Source: Hominisplanchenecus_A murintestinalis (GTDB taxonomy: Bacteria > Bacillota > Clostridia > Lachnospirales > Lachnospiraceae). From it: 51,668 bases of DNA. The notes below the pieces were generated by a model, which was given only the letters and a program-made list of their open reading frames with translations, was not told the DNA's origin and made no database searches. Both the position numbers and the translations under genes were made by a program. The stretch lies in the NCBI RefSeq assembly GCF_943193015.1, contig NZ_CALPCM010000019.1:1-51668 (forward strand), written 5' to 3'. How positions within the stretch are numbered: position 1 is the stretch's first letter; each line of letters opens with the position of its first letter. Positions 24,977 to 33,561 of the stretch are shown here, piece after piece.

Positions 24977-25909
24977 ATGGCAAAAATCTATCAGAAAATT
25001 ACGGATATGGTGGGAGCTACTCCACTGTTGGAGCTTCAGGAATATAGGGCTGCAAATGGATGTAAGGCAAGGATTCTTGCGAAGCTGGAATATATGAATC
25101 CGGCAGGCTCTGTAAAGGACCGGATTGCGGTAAGAATGATTGATGAAGCAGAGAAGGCAGGAATCCTGCATAGAGGAGATGTGATTATCGAGCCGACTTC
25201 CGGGAATACAGGGATTGGCCTGGCCTGTGTAGCGGCAGCACGCGGATACCGTCTGATCATTACCATGACGGAAACGATGAGTGTGGAGAGAAGAAGGATT
25301 TTGTCCGCATACGGTGCGGAACTTGTTCTGACTCCTGCTTCAAAGGGAACCAAGGGTGCGATTAAAAAAGCAAATGAGCTGGCAGAAGAAATCGGTGGAT
25401 TTGTTCCCAGCCAGTTTACGAATCCTTATAATCCTCAGGCTCATTACGAAACAACGGGACCTGAAATCTGGGAAGATACAGAGGGAACTGTAGATATTTT
25501 TGTTGCCGGAGTGGGAACCGGAGGAACCATTACAGGAATTGGGAAATACCTGAAAGAAAAAAATCCGGCGGTGAAAATTGTCGCTGTAGAACCTGCCGGC
25601 TCGCCTGTTTTATCAGATGGGATACCTGGCGGGCATAAGATTCAGGGAATCGGCGCGGGATTTATTCCGGATACTCTGGATACAGAGGTTTATGATGAGA
25701 TTATAGCTGTAAGCGATGAAGATGCATATATGACTTGCAGGGAACTGGTGGAAGCAGAAGGCGCTTTGTGCGGAGCGTCCTCCGGGGCAGCCTTGTATGC
25801 CGCGAAAAAGCTGGCTGAAAGGCCTGAGAATGAGGGAAAAACGATTGTAGTATTGCTGCCGGACAGTGGAGAACGGTATCTGTCCATGGGAGTTTTTGAT
25901 AAAGGATAA
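24977..25909 (+). CDS. cysK: cysteine synthase (O-acetylserine sulfhydrylase)
   Basis: A 310-residue PLP enzyme: PLP Lys47 in GSVKDR, TSGNTGIG, GVGTGGTITG and the C-terminal LPDSGERYLS. It makes cysteine from O-acetylserine and sulfide, or in CysM-type enzymes from a thiocarboxylated carrier. Which sulfur donor it uses cannot be read from sequence; it sits in the same cluster as a complete carrier system. The ATG at 24977 is chosen by homology length; the frame extends to 24938 but nothing recognisable is encoded there. Confidence 0.93.
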   Translation: MAKIYQKITDMVGATPLLELQEYRAANGCKARILAKLEYMNPAGSVKDRIAVRMIDEAEKAGILHRGDVIIEPTSGNTGIGLACVAAARGYRLIITMTETMSVERRRILSAYGAELVLTPASKGTKGAIKKANELAEEIGGFVPSQFTNPYNPQAHYETTGPEIWEDTEGTVDIFVAGVGTGGTITGIGKYLKEKNPAVKIVAVEPAGSPVLSDGIPGGHKIQGIGAGFIPDTLDTEVYDEIIAVSDEDAYMTCRELVEAEGALCGASSGAALYAAKKLAERPENEGKTIVVLLPDSGERYLSMGVFDKG

Positions 25910-25938
25910 GTAAGAGAATGGTAACTCGCTTTCAATGA

Positions 25939-26036
25939 CATGGAAAATGTTATTGGAGGCGTTTTTTATAGAGAATGTAATAGAGCCTGTGAATTTTGTT
26001 AAACTTTTATCCCATGGAAAAAGTAAAACATATAAT
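25939..26036 (+). promoter_or_regulatory. putative promoter with two CATGGAAAA repeats
   Basis: TATAAT lies at 26031-26036. CATGGAAAATGTTA (25939-25952) and CATGGAAAAAGTAA (26013-26026) match at 12 of 14 bases; the second takes the place of a -35 box. A looser relative occurs at the first promoter of the island (18695-18708). This suggests a shared activator site for the second half of the cluster. Confidence 0.4.
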
Positions 26037-26101
26037 CCATAGATGATTAGCAGGAAAAAGTGTATAAATATGAAAAACAAAACAGGAGTATAAACGAAAA
26101 C

Positions 26102-26440
26102 ATGATAAAAGAACTGAATAATACAGGGTATGAAGAAATCTTGAAGGAAAAGAGAACGGCTGTCATAGAGTTTTATTCGCAGACCTGTCCGCATTGTAAG
26201 CGGACGGAAGCAGGACTGAGGGAGCTGGTTCAGCAACTGGATAAGGCTCAGACAGATACAGTTGTATTCGCAAAATGCAATATTGAGTCGGAACCTGCAC
26301 TTGTAAAGAGGCTTGAAATTCAGGCATTGCCCACACTGCTTTTTATCCAGGAAGGGCAGATTAGAAACAGGAAGGCTGGTTTTACACATAAACTGATTCT
26401 GCAGGAGGAAATCAGAAAATTAGCAGGGCCGAATCATTAA
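26102..26440 (+). CDS. thioredoxin-like protein with CPHC active site
   Basis: A 112-residue thioredoxin-fold protein: AVIEFYSQTCPHCKRTEAGL, followed by ALPTLLFIQEG with the cis-Pro. CPHC is the DsbA/PDI-type dithiol rather than thioredoxin CGPC, though no signal peptide is present. The ATG at 26102 is preferred; an in-frame GTG at 26060 is possible. It is the second thioredoxin of the island and sits directly before the aryl-sulfate sulfotransferase gene. Confidence 0.85.
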   Translation: MIKELNNTGYEEILKEKRTAVIEFYSQTCPHCKRTEAGLRELVQQLDKAQTDTVVFAKCNIESEPALVKRLEIQALPTLLFIQEGQIRNRKAGFTHKLILQEEIRKLAGPNH

Positions 26441-26510
26441 GCGTTTTTAGAATGCTGCACAACGGTGATATGGCAATTCATAAGGAGAGATGATTGAAGG
26501 AGGATGAAAA

Positions 26511-28040
26511 ATGGGTTACCCTACGATATTTCCTACAGGTACGTTAAGATATGACAAAGAAAAAGCATGGAATGGTTATACACTCTTTCCATCGAGCCGC
26601 GGCGCGCTTCTGATTGACATGGATGGGAATGAGGTGCAGCGCTGGGCCGGGCTGGGAGGATTTCCCAATAAGCTGCTGCCAGGTGGATATGTACTTGGCA
26701 CCAGCGGGACGCGCAACAGCAAATATGCATTCCAGGATCAGCTGGATTTGATTCAAGTGGATTGGGACGGCAATATTGTCTGGAAATTTGATCGGACAGA
26801 GCTGGTAGCTGATCCGGGGAAAGAACCACAGTGGCAGGCAAGGCAGCATCACGATTTTCAAAGAGAAGGTTCTTCTACAGGTTATTACGCACCGGGAGCA
26901 GAACCGTGTGTGGATGGCGGAAAAACCCTGATTCTGACACATGAGAATCTTTACAATCATGAGATTACTGATAAGCTTCTGATTGACGATAAGATTATTG
27001 AAACAGACTGGGAGGGGAATATCCTCTGGAGCTGGAGAGCCAGCGATCATTTTAATGAACTGGGGTTTGATGAGGCGGCAAAAAATGTGTTGTTCCGTAA
27101 TCCCGGACTTCACGGAGAAGCCGGAGGCGACTGGATGCATATCAATAGCATTTCCACGCTGGGTCCTAATCACTGGTATGAAGAAGGCGACAGGCGTTTC
27201 CATCCGGATAACATTATTTTCGATGCCAGAAATTCCAACATTCTGGCAATCATCAGTAAAGAAACAGGAAAAATCGTTTGGCGCGTCGGACCTGATTACA
27301 ATGAGAATGAAGCGACGAAAAAACTGGGCTGGATTATCGGCCAGCACCATTTACATATGATTCCCAGAGGACTTCCCGGGGAAGGAAATCTCCTTGTATT
27401 TGATAATGGCGGTTACGGCGGATATGGCAATCCGAACCCTGGTTCTCCCACTGGCAATAACAATGCACTGCGCGATTATACCAGGGTTCTGGAATTCAAT
27501 CCGGTTACACTGGAAATTGTATGGCAGTATACACCGTTGGAAGCAGGCTTTTTGCTTTTCACGGATGCATCGAAGTTTTACAGTTCCTATATTAGCGCCG
27601 CCCAGAGACTTCCAAATGGCAACACGCTGATTACAGAAGGGTCAGATGGGCATTTGCTGGAAGTGACGCCGGAACATGAAATTGTCTGGGAATATATCAA
27701 TCCTTATTTTCATAAGATTGCGGGGAAATTCACTAACAATATGATTTATCGTGCGTACCGCGTCCCATATGAATGGGTGCCTCAGCTGGAGAAACCCCAG
27801 GAAACATCCATTGAGCCTGTTGATGTGGAAAGCTTCCGTGTACCGGGGGCGCCGGTGGGCAAGGGGAAAGGAAAGACAACGGTTATTGAAGGTATTGACC
27901 CGGAGAGAATCCCCATGACAGGCAGCAAGGACAAGGAAGATGAAGATGATGTACAGATTGATTTCTGTGTTGCATCCGTTAAAAAGAGTGAGCTGGAAAA
28001 AATAAACCGAAAAAATGTGATTAAATCAGAAAACACATAA
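26511..28040 (+). CDS. aryl-sulfate sulfotransferase (ASST) family, cytoplasmic
   Basis: A 509-residue beta-propeller-type protein of the arylsulfotransferase family, with repeated blade motifs GNIVWKFD, GNILWSW, GKIVWRVG and EIVWEY. Candidate active-site stretches are HHDFQ (113-117), DWMHINSIS (207-215) and GQHHLHMIPRG (278-287). Family members move sulfate from an aryl sulfate ester to a phenol without PAPS. Known Gram-negative ASST is periplasmic, but here no signal peptide is visible, so action in the cytosol is inferred. The charged tail after about residue 470 is not part of the propeller. The transporter genes follow 23 bases later. Confidence 0.85.
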   Translation: MGYPTIFPTGTLRYDKEKAWNGYTLFPSSRGALLIDMDGNEVQRWAGLGGFPNKLLPGGYVLGTSGTRNSKYAFQDQLDLIQVDWDGNIVWKFDRTELVADPGKEPQWQARQHHDFQREGSSTGYYAPGAEPCVDGGKTLILTHENLYNHEITDKLLIDDKIIETDWEGNILWSWRASDHFNELGFDEAAKNVLFRNPGLHGEAGGDWMHINSISTLGPNHWYEEGDRRFHPDNIIFDARNSNILAIISKETGKIVWRVGPDYNENEATKKLGWIIGQHHLHMIPRGLPGEGNLLVFDNGGYGGYGNPNPGSPTGNNNALRDYTRVLEFNPVTLEIVWQYTPLEAGFLLFTDASKFYSSYISAAQRLPNGNTLITEGSDGHLLEVTPEHEIVWEYINPYFHKIAGKFTNNMIYRAYRVPYEWVPQLEKPQETSIEPVDVESFRVPGAPVGKGKGKTTVIEGIDPERIPMTGSKDKEDEDDVQIDFCVASVKKSELEKINRKNVIKSENT

Positions 28041-28063
28041 TATATGAACAGGAGAGAAAGTCT

Positions 28064-29089
28064 ATGAAAAAAATATTTGCAATACTTACGGCACTGGCAC
28101 TGGCAGCATCTGTTGCGGCATGTGGAAATGCTGGTTCATCGAATACAGCGAGTGACACGAATACAAAGGAAAACGCCCAGAAGCTGACAAAGGTGCGGGT
28201 TGCCATTATGACAGGAGGTGCTTCCCACTGGTATGCAGTGATTGGCAAGGAAGCGGGCATTTTTGAAAAGCACGGGCTTGATGTGGAAATTACGGAATTT
28301 GCGGCCGGTATCAATACGGTAGACGCTATAGTGACCGGGCAGGCGGATTTTGGCAATCTGGCAGATTATGCATGTGTCAACCGTCTTGGAAGCACACAGG
28401 AAAACACCAATCTAAGAATTGTAGATCGTCTGAGTACCAGTAAGGGTGCGAATAATGGCGGCCTGTACGTCAGCGACGATATCAAATCTTTAAATGATTT
28501 GGCAGGCAAAGGATTTGCAACGCAGCCAGGAACCGTATGGGACTACTGGGTAGCGAAAACATATGAGAAAGCAGGAATCAAAGAGGAAGCTCAGAACATT
28601 CTGAACGTGGACAGTGCGGCTTCAGCAGTGGCGCTGATGATTTCCGGCGAGGCGTCTGCGTTCTGGGCAAGTGGTACCAATGCAGCCAAACTGGAGGATG
28701 CGGGTTTCCATTCACTGCTGAAACTGGATGATTTGGGGCTGTATACCGATGCGTATTATATCTCTACCAGTGATTTTCTGGAACAGAATAAAGAAGTTTC
28801 GGAAGAATTTATTAAAGCACAGAAAGAAACGGCAGACTGGATTTATGCAAATGAAGACAAGGCGGCGGAGATTTTTGAAAAGGCATCCGGGACGAGTCAG
28901 GAACAGTTCCACAGCGATCTTGCGGCAACACTGCTTGTGACGGATTTTTCACAGGATACGCTGGATCATCTGAGCGATGTTAAAACATGGGCTGTAGAAA
29001 ACAGACGTTTTTCGGATTATGATATTCTGAAATTTTCTGATTTTACTGCGCTGAAAGCTGTATATCCTGATTCGATTACGATCAAATAG
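28064..29089 (+). CDS. SsuA/TauA-type substrate-binding lipoprotein
   Basis: A 341-residue ABC solute-binding lipoprotein with a signal peptide ending in a lipobox around SVAAC (Cys20). The mature part (KVRVAIMTGGASHWYAVIGKEAGIFEKHGLDVEITEFAAG) has the NMT1/SsuA-like fold used for sulfonates, nitrate/taurine and pyrimidine precursors. Linked sulfur genes favour an organic sulfonate or sulfate ester as ligand. It precedes the ATPase gene by 18 bases. Confidence 0.88.
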   Translation: MKKIFAILTALALAASVAACGNAGSSNTASDTNTKENAQKLTKVRVAIMTGGASHWYAVIGKEAGIFEKHGLDVEITEFAAGINTVDAIVTGQADFGNLADYACVNRLGSTQENTNLRIVDRLSTSKGANNGGLYVSDDIKSLNDLAGKGFATQPGTVWDYWVAKTYEKAGIKEEAQNILNVDSAASAVALMISGEASAFWASGTNAAKLEDAGFHSLLKLDDLGLYTDAYYISTSDFLEQNKEVSEEFIKAQKETADWIYANEDKAAEIFEKASGTSQEQFHSDLAATLLVTDFSQDTLDHLSDVKTWAVENRRFSDYDILKFSDFTALKAVYPDSITIK

Positions 29090-29107
29090 ATAATGAGAGG
29101 TATCATA

Positions 29108-30175
29108 ATGTATCTGGAGATGAAACATATTAGCAAATCGTTTGGAAATTTTAAAGTATCGGATGATGTATCATTTGGGATTGAGCGGGGCAAGCTGGCT
29201 GCCCTGCTTGGTCCCAGCGGCAGCGGTAAGACGACAATTCTCAGAATTCTTGCCGGTCTGGAGCATCAGGATGAGGGAGATATTTATATTGGAGGAAAAC
29301 TGATGAATGGTGTATCAGTGAAAGACAGGGGAATCGGGTTTGTATTTCAGAATTATGCGCTATTCCCTTATCTAACGGTGCATGATAATATCGCTTATGG
29401 TATGAAGCTCAGGAAAAAAAGCAAGCATGAGATTCAATCAAAAGTCAGTGAGCTGCTTGAACTGGTTGGGCTGCCGGGACTTGGAAGCCGTTTTCCTGCT
29501 CAGCTCTCGGGAGGGCAGCGGCAGAGAGTGGCGTTTGCCAGGGCACTGGCGACGGAACCGCAGGTGCTCCTGCTGGATGAGCCTTTTGCAGCTATCGATG
29601 CGAAGGTGCGCAAGGAACTTCGCCACTGGCTGAAAGACATGATAGAGCAGGTAGGCATTACCAGTGTATTTGTTACACATGACCAGGAGGAAGCGGTCGA
29701 AGTTGCAGATGAGCTGATTATCACCAATGAAGGGTGCGTGGAACAGGTCGGTACACCGATTGATATTTATAAAAATCCGCAGACGTCCTTTGTGGCACAG
29801 TTTATCGGAGAATCGGTGATCCTGGATGATTATGCTTACGAAAAACTGCGTGGTTTCCAGCGTCAAGAAGGCGCTCCCAGTGCAGCAATCCGGCCGGAAT
29901 TCGTGAAGGTGATTGCGGCTGGCCAGGAACCAGAGTTTCCAAGTATCTATATGAACGGTGTAATACGGCATAAGGAATTTAGGGGAAGATATACAGAACT
30001 GACAGTTCAGATCGGGGATATTGAACTGAAGGCAGAACAGCAGATTGATGAGGGAAATATGAAAAAAGGAGATGCTGTGAAGGTCATGGTTTCAAGGCTG
30101 TTTGCCTTTGATTCGAAACAGGCTTACAATCTGGTGAATTTGGGTCTGAAGAATGAAAATATTTACTATATCTGA
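29108..30175 (+). CDS. ABC transporter ATPase with TOBE-like C-terminal domain
   Basis: A 355-residue ATPase with Walker A GPSGSGKTT, signature LSGGQRQR, Walker B LLLDEPFAAID and the H-loop VTHDQEEA. SsuB is usually about 255 residues; this protein has an extra C-terminal half (about 240-355, AAIRPEFVKV...VIRHKEFRGRYTELTVQIGDIELKAEQQ) resembling the TOBE domain of CysA-type ATPases. That domain can regulate transport. The ATG at 29108 is chosen for GAGAGG 6 bases before it; an ATG at 29093 is in frame. Confidence 0.88.
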   Translation: MYLEMKHISKSFGNFKVSDDVSFGIERGKLAALLGPSGSGKTTILRILAGLEHQDEGDIYIGGKLMNGVSVKDRGIGFVFQNYALFPYLTVHDNIAYGMKLRKKSKHEIQSKVSELLELVGLPGLGSRFPAQLSGGQRQRVAFARALATEPQVLLLDEPFAAIDAKVRKELRHWLKDMIEQVGITSVFVTHDQEEAVEVADELIITNEGCVEQVGTPIDIYKNPQTSFVAQFIGESVILDDYAYEKLRGFQRQEGAPSAAIRPEFVKVIAAGQEPEFPSIYMNGVIRHKEFRGRYTELTVQIGDIELKAEQQIDEGNMKKGDAVKVMVSRLFAFDSKQAYNLVNLGLKNENIYYI

Positions 30176-30243
30176 TTGTGAAAGAAACAAAATATGCCAG
30201 ACATAGAATGCATATACAATAAAAATGAATGTTGAGGAAAATC

Positions 30244-31011
30244 ATGAAAGAAGAACACAAACTGATTACAATAATTTTGAAAAGCGGACTTATCACATGG
30301 CTGTTACTGCTTGCGGTGTGGAGTTTCGGAGCAATGTTTTATACGGATGATTTCCTGCCGGGACCGTTTGTAACTCTAAAAGGAATGGCTGGCCTGATTT
30401 CGGATGGCACACTGGAAAAAGACATTATGTTCAGCCTGATCCGTGTGCTGAAGGGCTGGATTCTGGGGCTTCTGTTTGCGGTACCTGCGGGACTCTGTGT
30501 GGGGTATTTTAAACCGGCAGGCTATGTACTGGAGCCGTTTCTAAATTTCTTTCGTTTTATACCGGCAATTGGCTTTATCACCCTGTTTCTGCTGTGGTTC
30601 GGCGTAGGGGAATCCTCCAAAGTCTCCCTGATCTTTTATGCGGTGATATTTCCGGTTATGGTCAATACGATTGCCGGAGTGAAGAGTGTGGATTATTCCC
30701 TGATCGAAGCAGCACAGTCTATGGGAGCAGGACGGAGTAAAGTGTTCTTTACGGTGATCGTACCGTCTGCTGTGCCGAATATATTTACAGGAGTGCGCCT
30801 GGGACTCAGCGGAGCTATTATCTGTATCGTGGCCGCAGAAATGCTGGCGGCATCGGAAGGAATCGGCTATCTGATCTATACATCGCGCCTGTATTATAGG
30901 ACAGACTGGATTTTTACGGGGATATTTACACTGGGAATCATCGGATTGCTGGCAGATAAGCTGCTCCGGCTGCTCGGAAAACGTTTTCTGTATCGATTTG
31001 GAGTGCGATAA
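30244..31011 (+). CDS. SsuC/TauC-type ABC permease
   Basis: A 255-residue permease with about six membrane helices and the EAA-loop EAAQSMGAGRSKVFFTVIVPSAVPNIFTGVRLGL, typical of the SsuC/TauC/NrtB group. ATG 30244 is preferred because GAGG lies 6 bases upstream; an ATG at 30229 is in frame. It closes the importer operon and is followed by a terminator hairpin. Confidence 0.9.
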   Translation: MKEEHKLITIILKSGLITWLLLLAVWSFGAMFYTDDFLPGPFVTLKGMAGLISDGTLEKDIMFSLIRVLKGWILGLLFAVPAGLCVGYFKPAGYVLEPFLNFFRFIPAIGFITLFLLWFGVGESSKVSLIFYAVIFPVMVNTIAGVKSVDYSLIEAAQSMGAGRSKVFFTVIVPSAVPNIFTGVRLGLSGAIICIVAAEMLAASEGIGYLIYTSRLYYRTDWIFTGIFTLGIIGLLADKLLRLLGKRFLYRFGVR

Positions 31012-31084
31012 GGTTCAGATAAACTATTCGGCATTGGATGAAAATCCGTATTCATCCGGAGATTTCTATCGTCCTTACACATAG

Positions 31085-31135
31085 AAAGAGGGTATCACTC
31101 CATCATCTGTTTTGATGATTTTGCGACACCCTCTT
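31085..31135. terminator. terminator between the importer and the YerC-type gene
   Basis: AAAGAGGGTATC (31085-31096) pairs with GACACCCTCTTT (31124-31135) with one mismatch, and an inner ATCATC/GATGAT stem extends it. It lies between convergent genes. Confidence 0.7.
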
Positions 31136-31158
31136 TATAATCCTGTCTCCAATCGGGT

Positions 31159-31452
31159 CTATTTGGATGCCTCCATACGGTTAAAGACCATCTCATATCC
31201 GTCGTTTCCATAGTTTAGCGAACGGTTTACACGGCTGATCGTTGCAGTGGACGCCCCTGTTTTTTCGGCGATTTCCAGATAAGTTTTCTTTTCACGCAGC
31301 ATTTTTGCCACTTCAAAGCGCTGCGAAAGAGAGAGCAGTTCATTCACTGTACATACATCCTCGAAAAATAAATAGCATTCTTCTTTATTCTGTAAATTTA
31401 AAATTGCTTCAAATAAATGATCAACGGATTCAGTCCTAATTTTCTTACTCAT
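31159..31452 (-). CDS. TrpR/YerC-family regulator
   Basis: A 97-residue protein of the TrpR/YerC (YecD) family: LSLSQRFEVAKMLREKKTYLEIAEKTGASTATISRVNRSLNYGNDGYEMVF is the helix-turn-helix signature. The role is probably transcriptional; ligand unknown. The ATG at 31452 follows GAAGGGAA; an upstream in-frame ATG at 31467 has no ribosome site. It is a single gene convergent with the sulfur importer, without clear links to it. Confidence 0.88.
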   Translation of the reverse strand: MSKKIRTESVDHLFEAILNLQNKEECYLFFEDVCTVNELLSLSQRFEVAKMLREKKTYLEIAEKTGASTATISRVNRSLNYGNDGYEMVFNRMEASK

Positions 31453-31567
31453 GATTTTTCCCTTCATAGATACGTATTGTGCGTGTTCTATAGCATATCG
31501 GACAGCCTGGAACGATTACCGACATGCGAAAAGAATAGACGCTGCAATTCTACAGCGGATGTTATCT

Positions 31568-31596
31568 ATTTTAACACACTAAAGTTTTAATGTAAA
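31568..31596 (-). promoter_or_regulatory. promoter of the YerC-type gene
   Basis: On the minus strand TTTACA (31596-31591), a 17-base spacer and TAAAAT (31573-31568). Confidence 0.6.
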
Positions 31597-31674
31597 GTCG
31601 CAAGTTCTGATTCTTGGCAGACCAGTAACTATTCAGTTTTCAATTCCGTTTTGGCGGGCAGTAGTCATTTTTTC

Positions 31675-31703
31675 TTGACAGGATATCAGTATAGGTCTAT
31701 AAT
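31675..31703 (+). promoter_or_regulatory. promoter of the sdpR-like operon
   Basis: TTGACA (31675-31680), a 17-base spacer and TATAAT (31698-31703). TTAA repeats just downstream (31714-31731) may form an ArsR-type operator. Confidence 0.8.
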
Positions 31704-31747
31704 ACATTTAAAAATTAAGTTAAATGTTAAATGAAGGGGCGTATGTC

Positions 31748-32032
31748 ATGGGAATGCAGCAAACTCTCCGTGCTTTGGCGGACCCTAGCCGGAGGGAGAT
31801 ATTGAATATGTTAAAGAAGGGCAGGATGTCCGCCGGGGAAATCGCAGAGCGTTTTTCGGTAAGCGGCGCCGCGGTTTCCAGACATTTGTCGGTGCTTAAA
31901 GAAGCTGATCTTATCACAGACCAGCGGGAGGGAAAGTTTATATATTATGATTTGAATGCGTCCGTGCTTGAGGAAATTATGCTCTGGATTTCGGAACTTA
32001 GAGGAGGGGATGGCCATGCTGAGACAAAATAA
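31748..32032 (+). CDS. ArsR-family repressor, SdpR-like
   Basis: A 94-residue ArsR winged-helix protein: LRALADPSRREILNMLKKGRMSAGEIAERFSVSGAAVSRHLSVLKEADLITDQREGKFIYYDLN. No metal-binding cysteine motif is present. Linkage to an SdpI homologue makes it SdpR-like; in Bacillus SdpR is an autorepressor relieved by SdpI with bound toxin. ATG 31748 follows AAGGGG; an ATG at 31724 in frame has no site. Overlaps sdpI-like by 17 bases. Confidence 0.9.
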   Translation: MGMQQTLRALADPSRREILNMLKKGRMSAGEIAERFSVSGAAVSRHLSVLKEADLITDQREGKFIYYDLNASVLEEIMLWISELRGGDGHAETK

Positions 32033-32657
32033 ATGGAAAATATTGCTTACGACATTGATAATTTTGATTCCGATACTTGTCGGATGCATATTGTGGAACA
32101 GGCTTCCCGATACGATTGCCACCAGTTTTGGGGTGGATAGTGCGGCAAATGGGTGGAGCAGCAAGCTTTTTGCTGTATTGGGCATTCCTGCCATGATAGC
32201 AGTGGTGCATTTGTTTTGCCTGGTTGTTATGTCTGCGGATCCGAAACAGAAAAATATCGGGAAAAAGCCGCTGGGGATTTTCTTTTGGATATTACCGTGT
32301 ACTTCATTGCTGATAAGTACAGTAATATATGGAAATGCTATGGATGTGAAGATGGATGTAGGGTTTCTGGTATGCTTGTTTCTGGGCGTTCTTTTTGTTA
32401 TGATGGGAAATATACTTCCCAAAGCGGGGCAGAACTATTCGTTTGGCATTAAGCTGCCTTGGACGCTGAACGATTCGGAAAACTGGAAACATACGAACCG
32501 GTTTGGCGGCTGGTGTATGGTGATTGCCGGGATTGTTATTATAGTTACTTCGCTGTGGCATAACCCTTGGTTTTTCTTTGGGGTTGTGTTCGCCGCAGCG
32601 GCGGCTCCAATGTTTTATTCTTATATTTATGAGAAACGTCATGGCAGGGAAAAATGA
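32016..32657 (+). CDS. SdpI-like membrane protein (immunity/signalling)
   Basis: A 213-residue protein with an N-terminal DUF1648 segment (ILWNRLPDTIATSFGVDSAANGWSSK) and about six membrane helices; NRFGGWCMVIAGIVI is the SdpI-family signature. SdpI gives immunity to the SdpC killing peptide and senses it. No sdpC-like toxin gene is seen here, so the protein may guard against outside toxins. ATG 32016 is chosen for GAGGAGGGG 6 bases before it. Confidence 0.88.
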   Translation: MLRQNKWKILLTTLIILIPILVGCILWNRLPDTIATSFGVDSAANGWSSKLFAVLGIPAMIAVVHLFCLVVMSADPKQKNIGKKPLGIFFWILPCTSLLISTVIYGNAMDVKMDVGFLVCLFLGVLFVMMGNILPKAGQNYSFGIKLPWTLNDSENWKHTNRFGGWCMVIAGIVIIVTSLWHNPWFFFGVVFAAAAAPMFYSYIYEKRHGREK

Positions 32658-32684
32658 TATTTGTGAGAGGAGAAGCAGAAGAAT

Positions 32685-33560
32685 ATGGAAGCGGTTAGGA
32701 CAATTTCTTTGACGAAATATTATGGAAAGTCGAGGGGAATTAAGGACATTAATCTGGCTGTGCCGGAGGGGGATTTTTTCGGGTTCATCGGTCCGAATGG
32801 GGCGGGGAAAAGCACAACGATCCGCACGCTTTTGGGGCTGATTTCACCTAGCAGCGGAACAGCGGAGATTTTCGGACAGGATATCCGTGGACATAAGGAT
32901 AAAATTTTGTCAGACATCGGCTATATGCCATCGGAAGCTAATTTTTATCCCGCTATGAAAGTGCGGGAGGTTATAAGATTTTCAGCGGAGCTTAGAGGGC
33001 GGGACTGCAGTGTGGAAGCGGCGCGGCTCTGCGAACGGCTGGAGCTGGACACAGGGAAGAAAATCGGCGCGCTTTCTCTGGGAAACCGCAAAAAGGTATC
33101 GATTGTCTGCGCGCTGCAGCACAAGCCGAAGCTTTGTATTTTTGATGAGCCTACCAGCGGCCTTGACCCGCTGATGCAGCGTGAATTTTACGCTATCCTG
33201 GAAGAGCGCAATGCACAAGGGGCTGCCATTTTCCTGTCGTCGCATGTTCTTTCGGAAGTACAACGGCACTGCAGGCATGCTGCTGTGATCCGTGAGGGAG
33301 AGATTTTAGTTGTGGACAGCATGGAGCATCTGGGCAAAACCCGTGCAAAGAGAGTGACGCTCAGGGGAGTTGACGCGCCGCCTGCGCTTGAGGGTATCCG
33401 GGATGTAAAGAAGGGCGGCGATGCGGTGAATTTCCTGTACAGCGGCAGCCCTGAGGTGCTTTTGAATGCCCTGGCGGCGCTTCCGTTGACGGATGTTACT
33501 ATAACTGAACCGGATTTAGAAGAAATTTTCATGCACTACTATAGAGAGGGGGAAAAGTGA
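32685..33560 (+). CDS. ABC transporter ATPase (BcrA/CcmA type)
   Basis: A 291-residue ATPase with Walker A GPNGAGKSTT, signature-like LSLGNRKKVSIV and Walker B LCIFDEPTSGLD. It resembles BcrA-type drug/bacteriocin resistance exporters. It follows the sdpI-like gene by 27 bases in one operon with its permease. A role in peptide-antibiotic resistance is inferred from the SdpI neighbour. Confidence 0.9.
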   Translation: MEAVRTISLTKYYGKSRGIKDINLAVPEGDFFGFIGPNGAGKSTTIRTLLGLISPSSGTAEIFGQDIRGHKDKILSDIGYMPSEANFYPAMKVREVIRFSAELRGRDCSVEAARLCERLELDTGKKIGALSLGNRKKVSIVCALQHKPKLCIFDEPTSGLDPLMQREFYAILEERNAQGAAIFLSSHVLSEVQRHCRHAAVIREGEILVVDSMEHLGKTRAKRVTLRGVDAPPALEGIRDVKKGGDAVNFLYSGSPEVLLNALAALPLTDVTITEPDLEEIFMHYYREGEK

Positions 33561-33561
33561 T

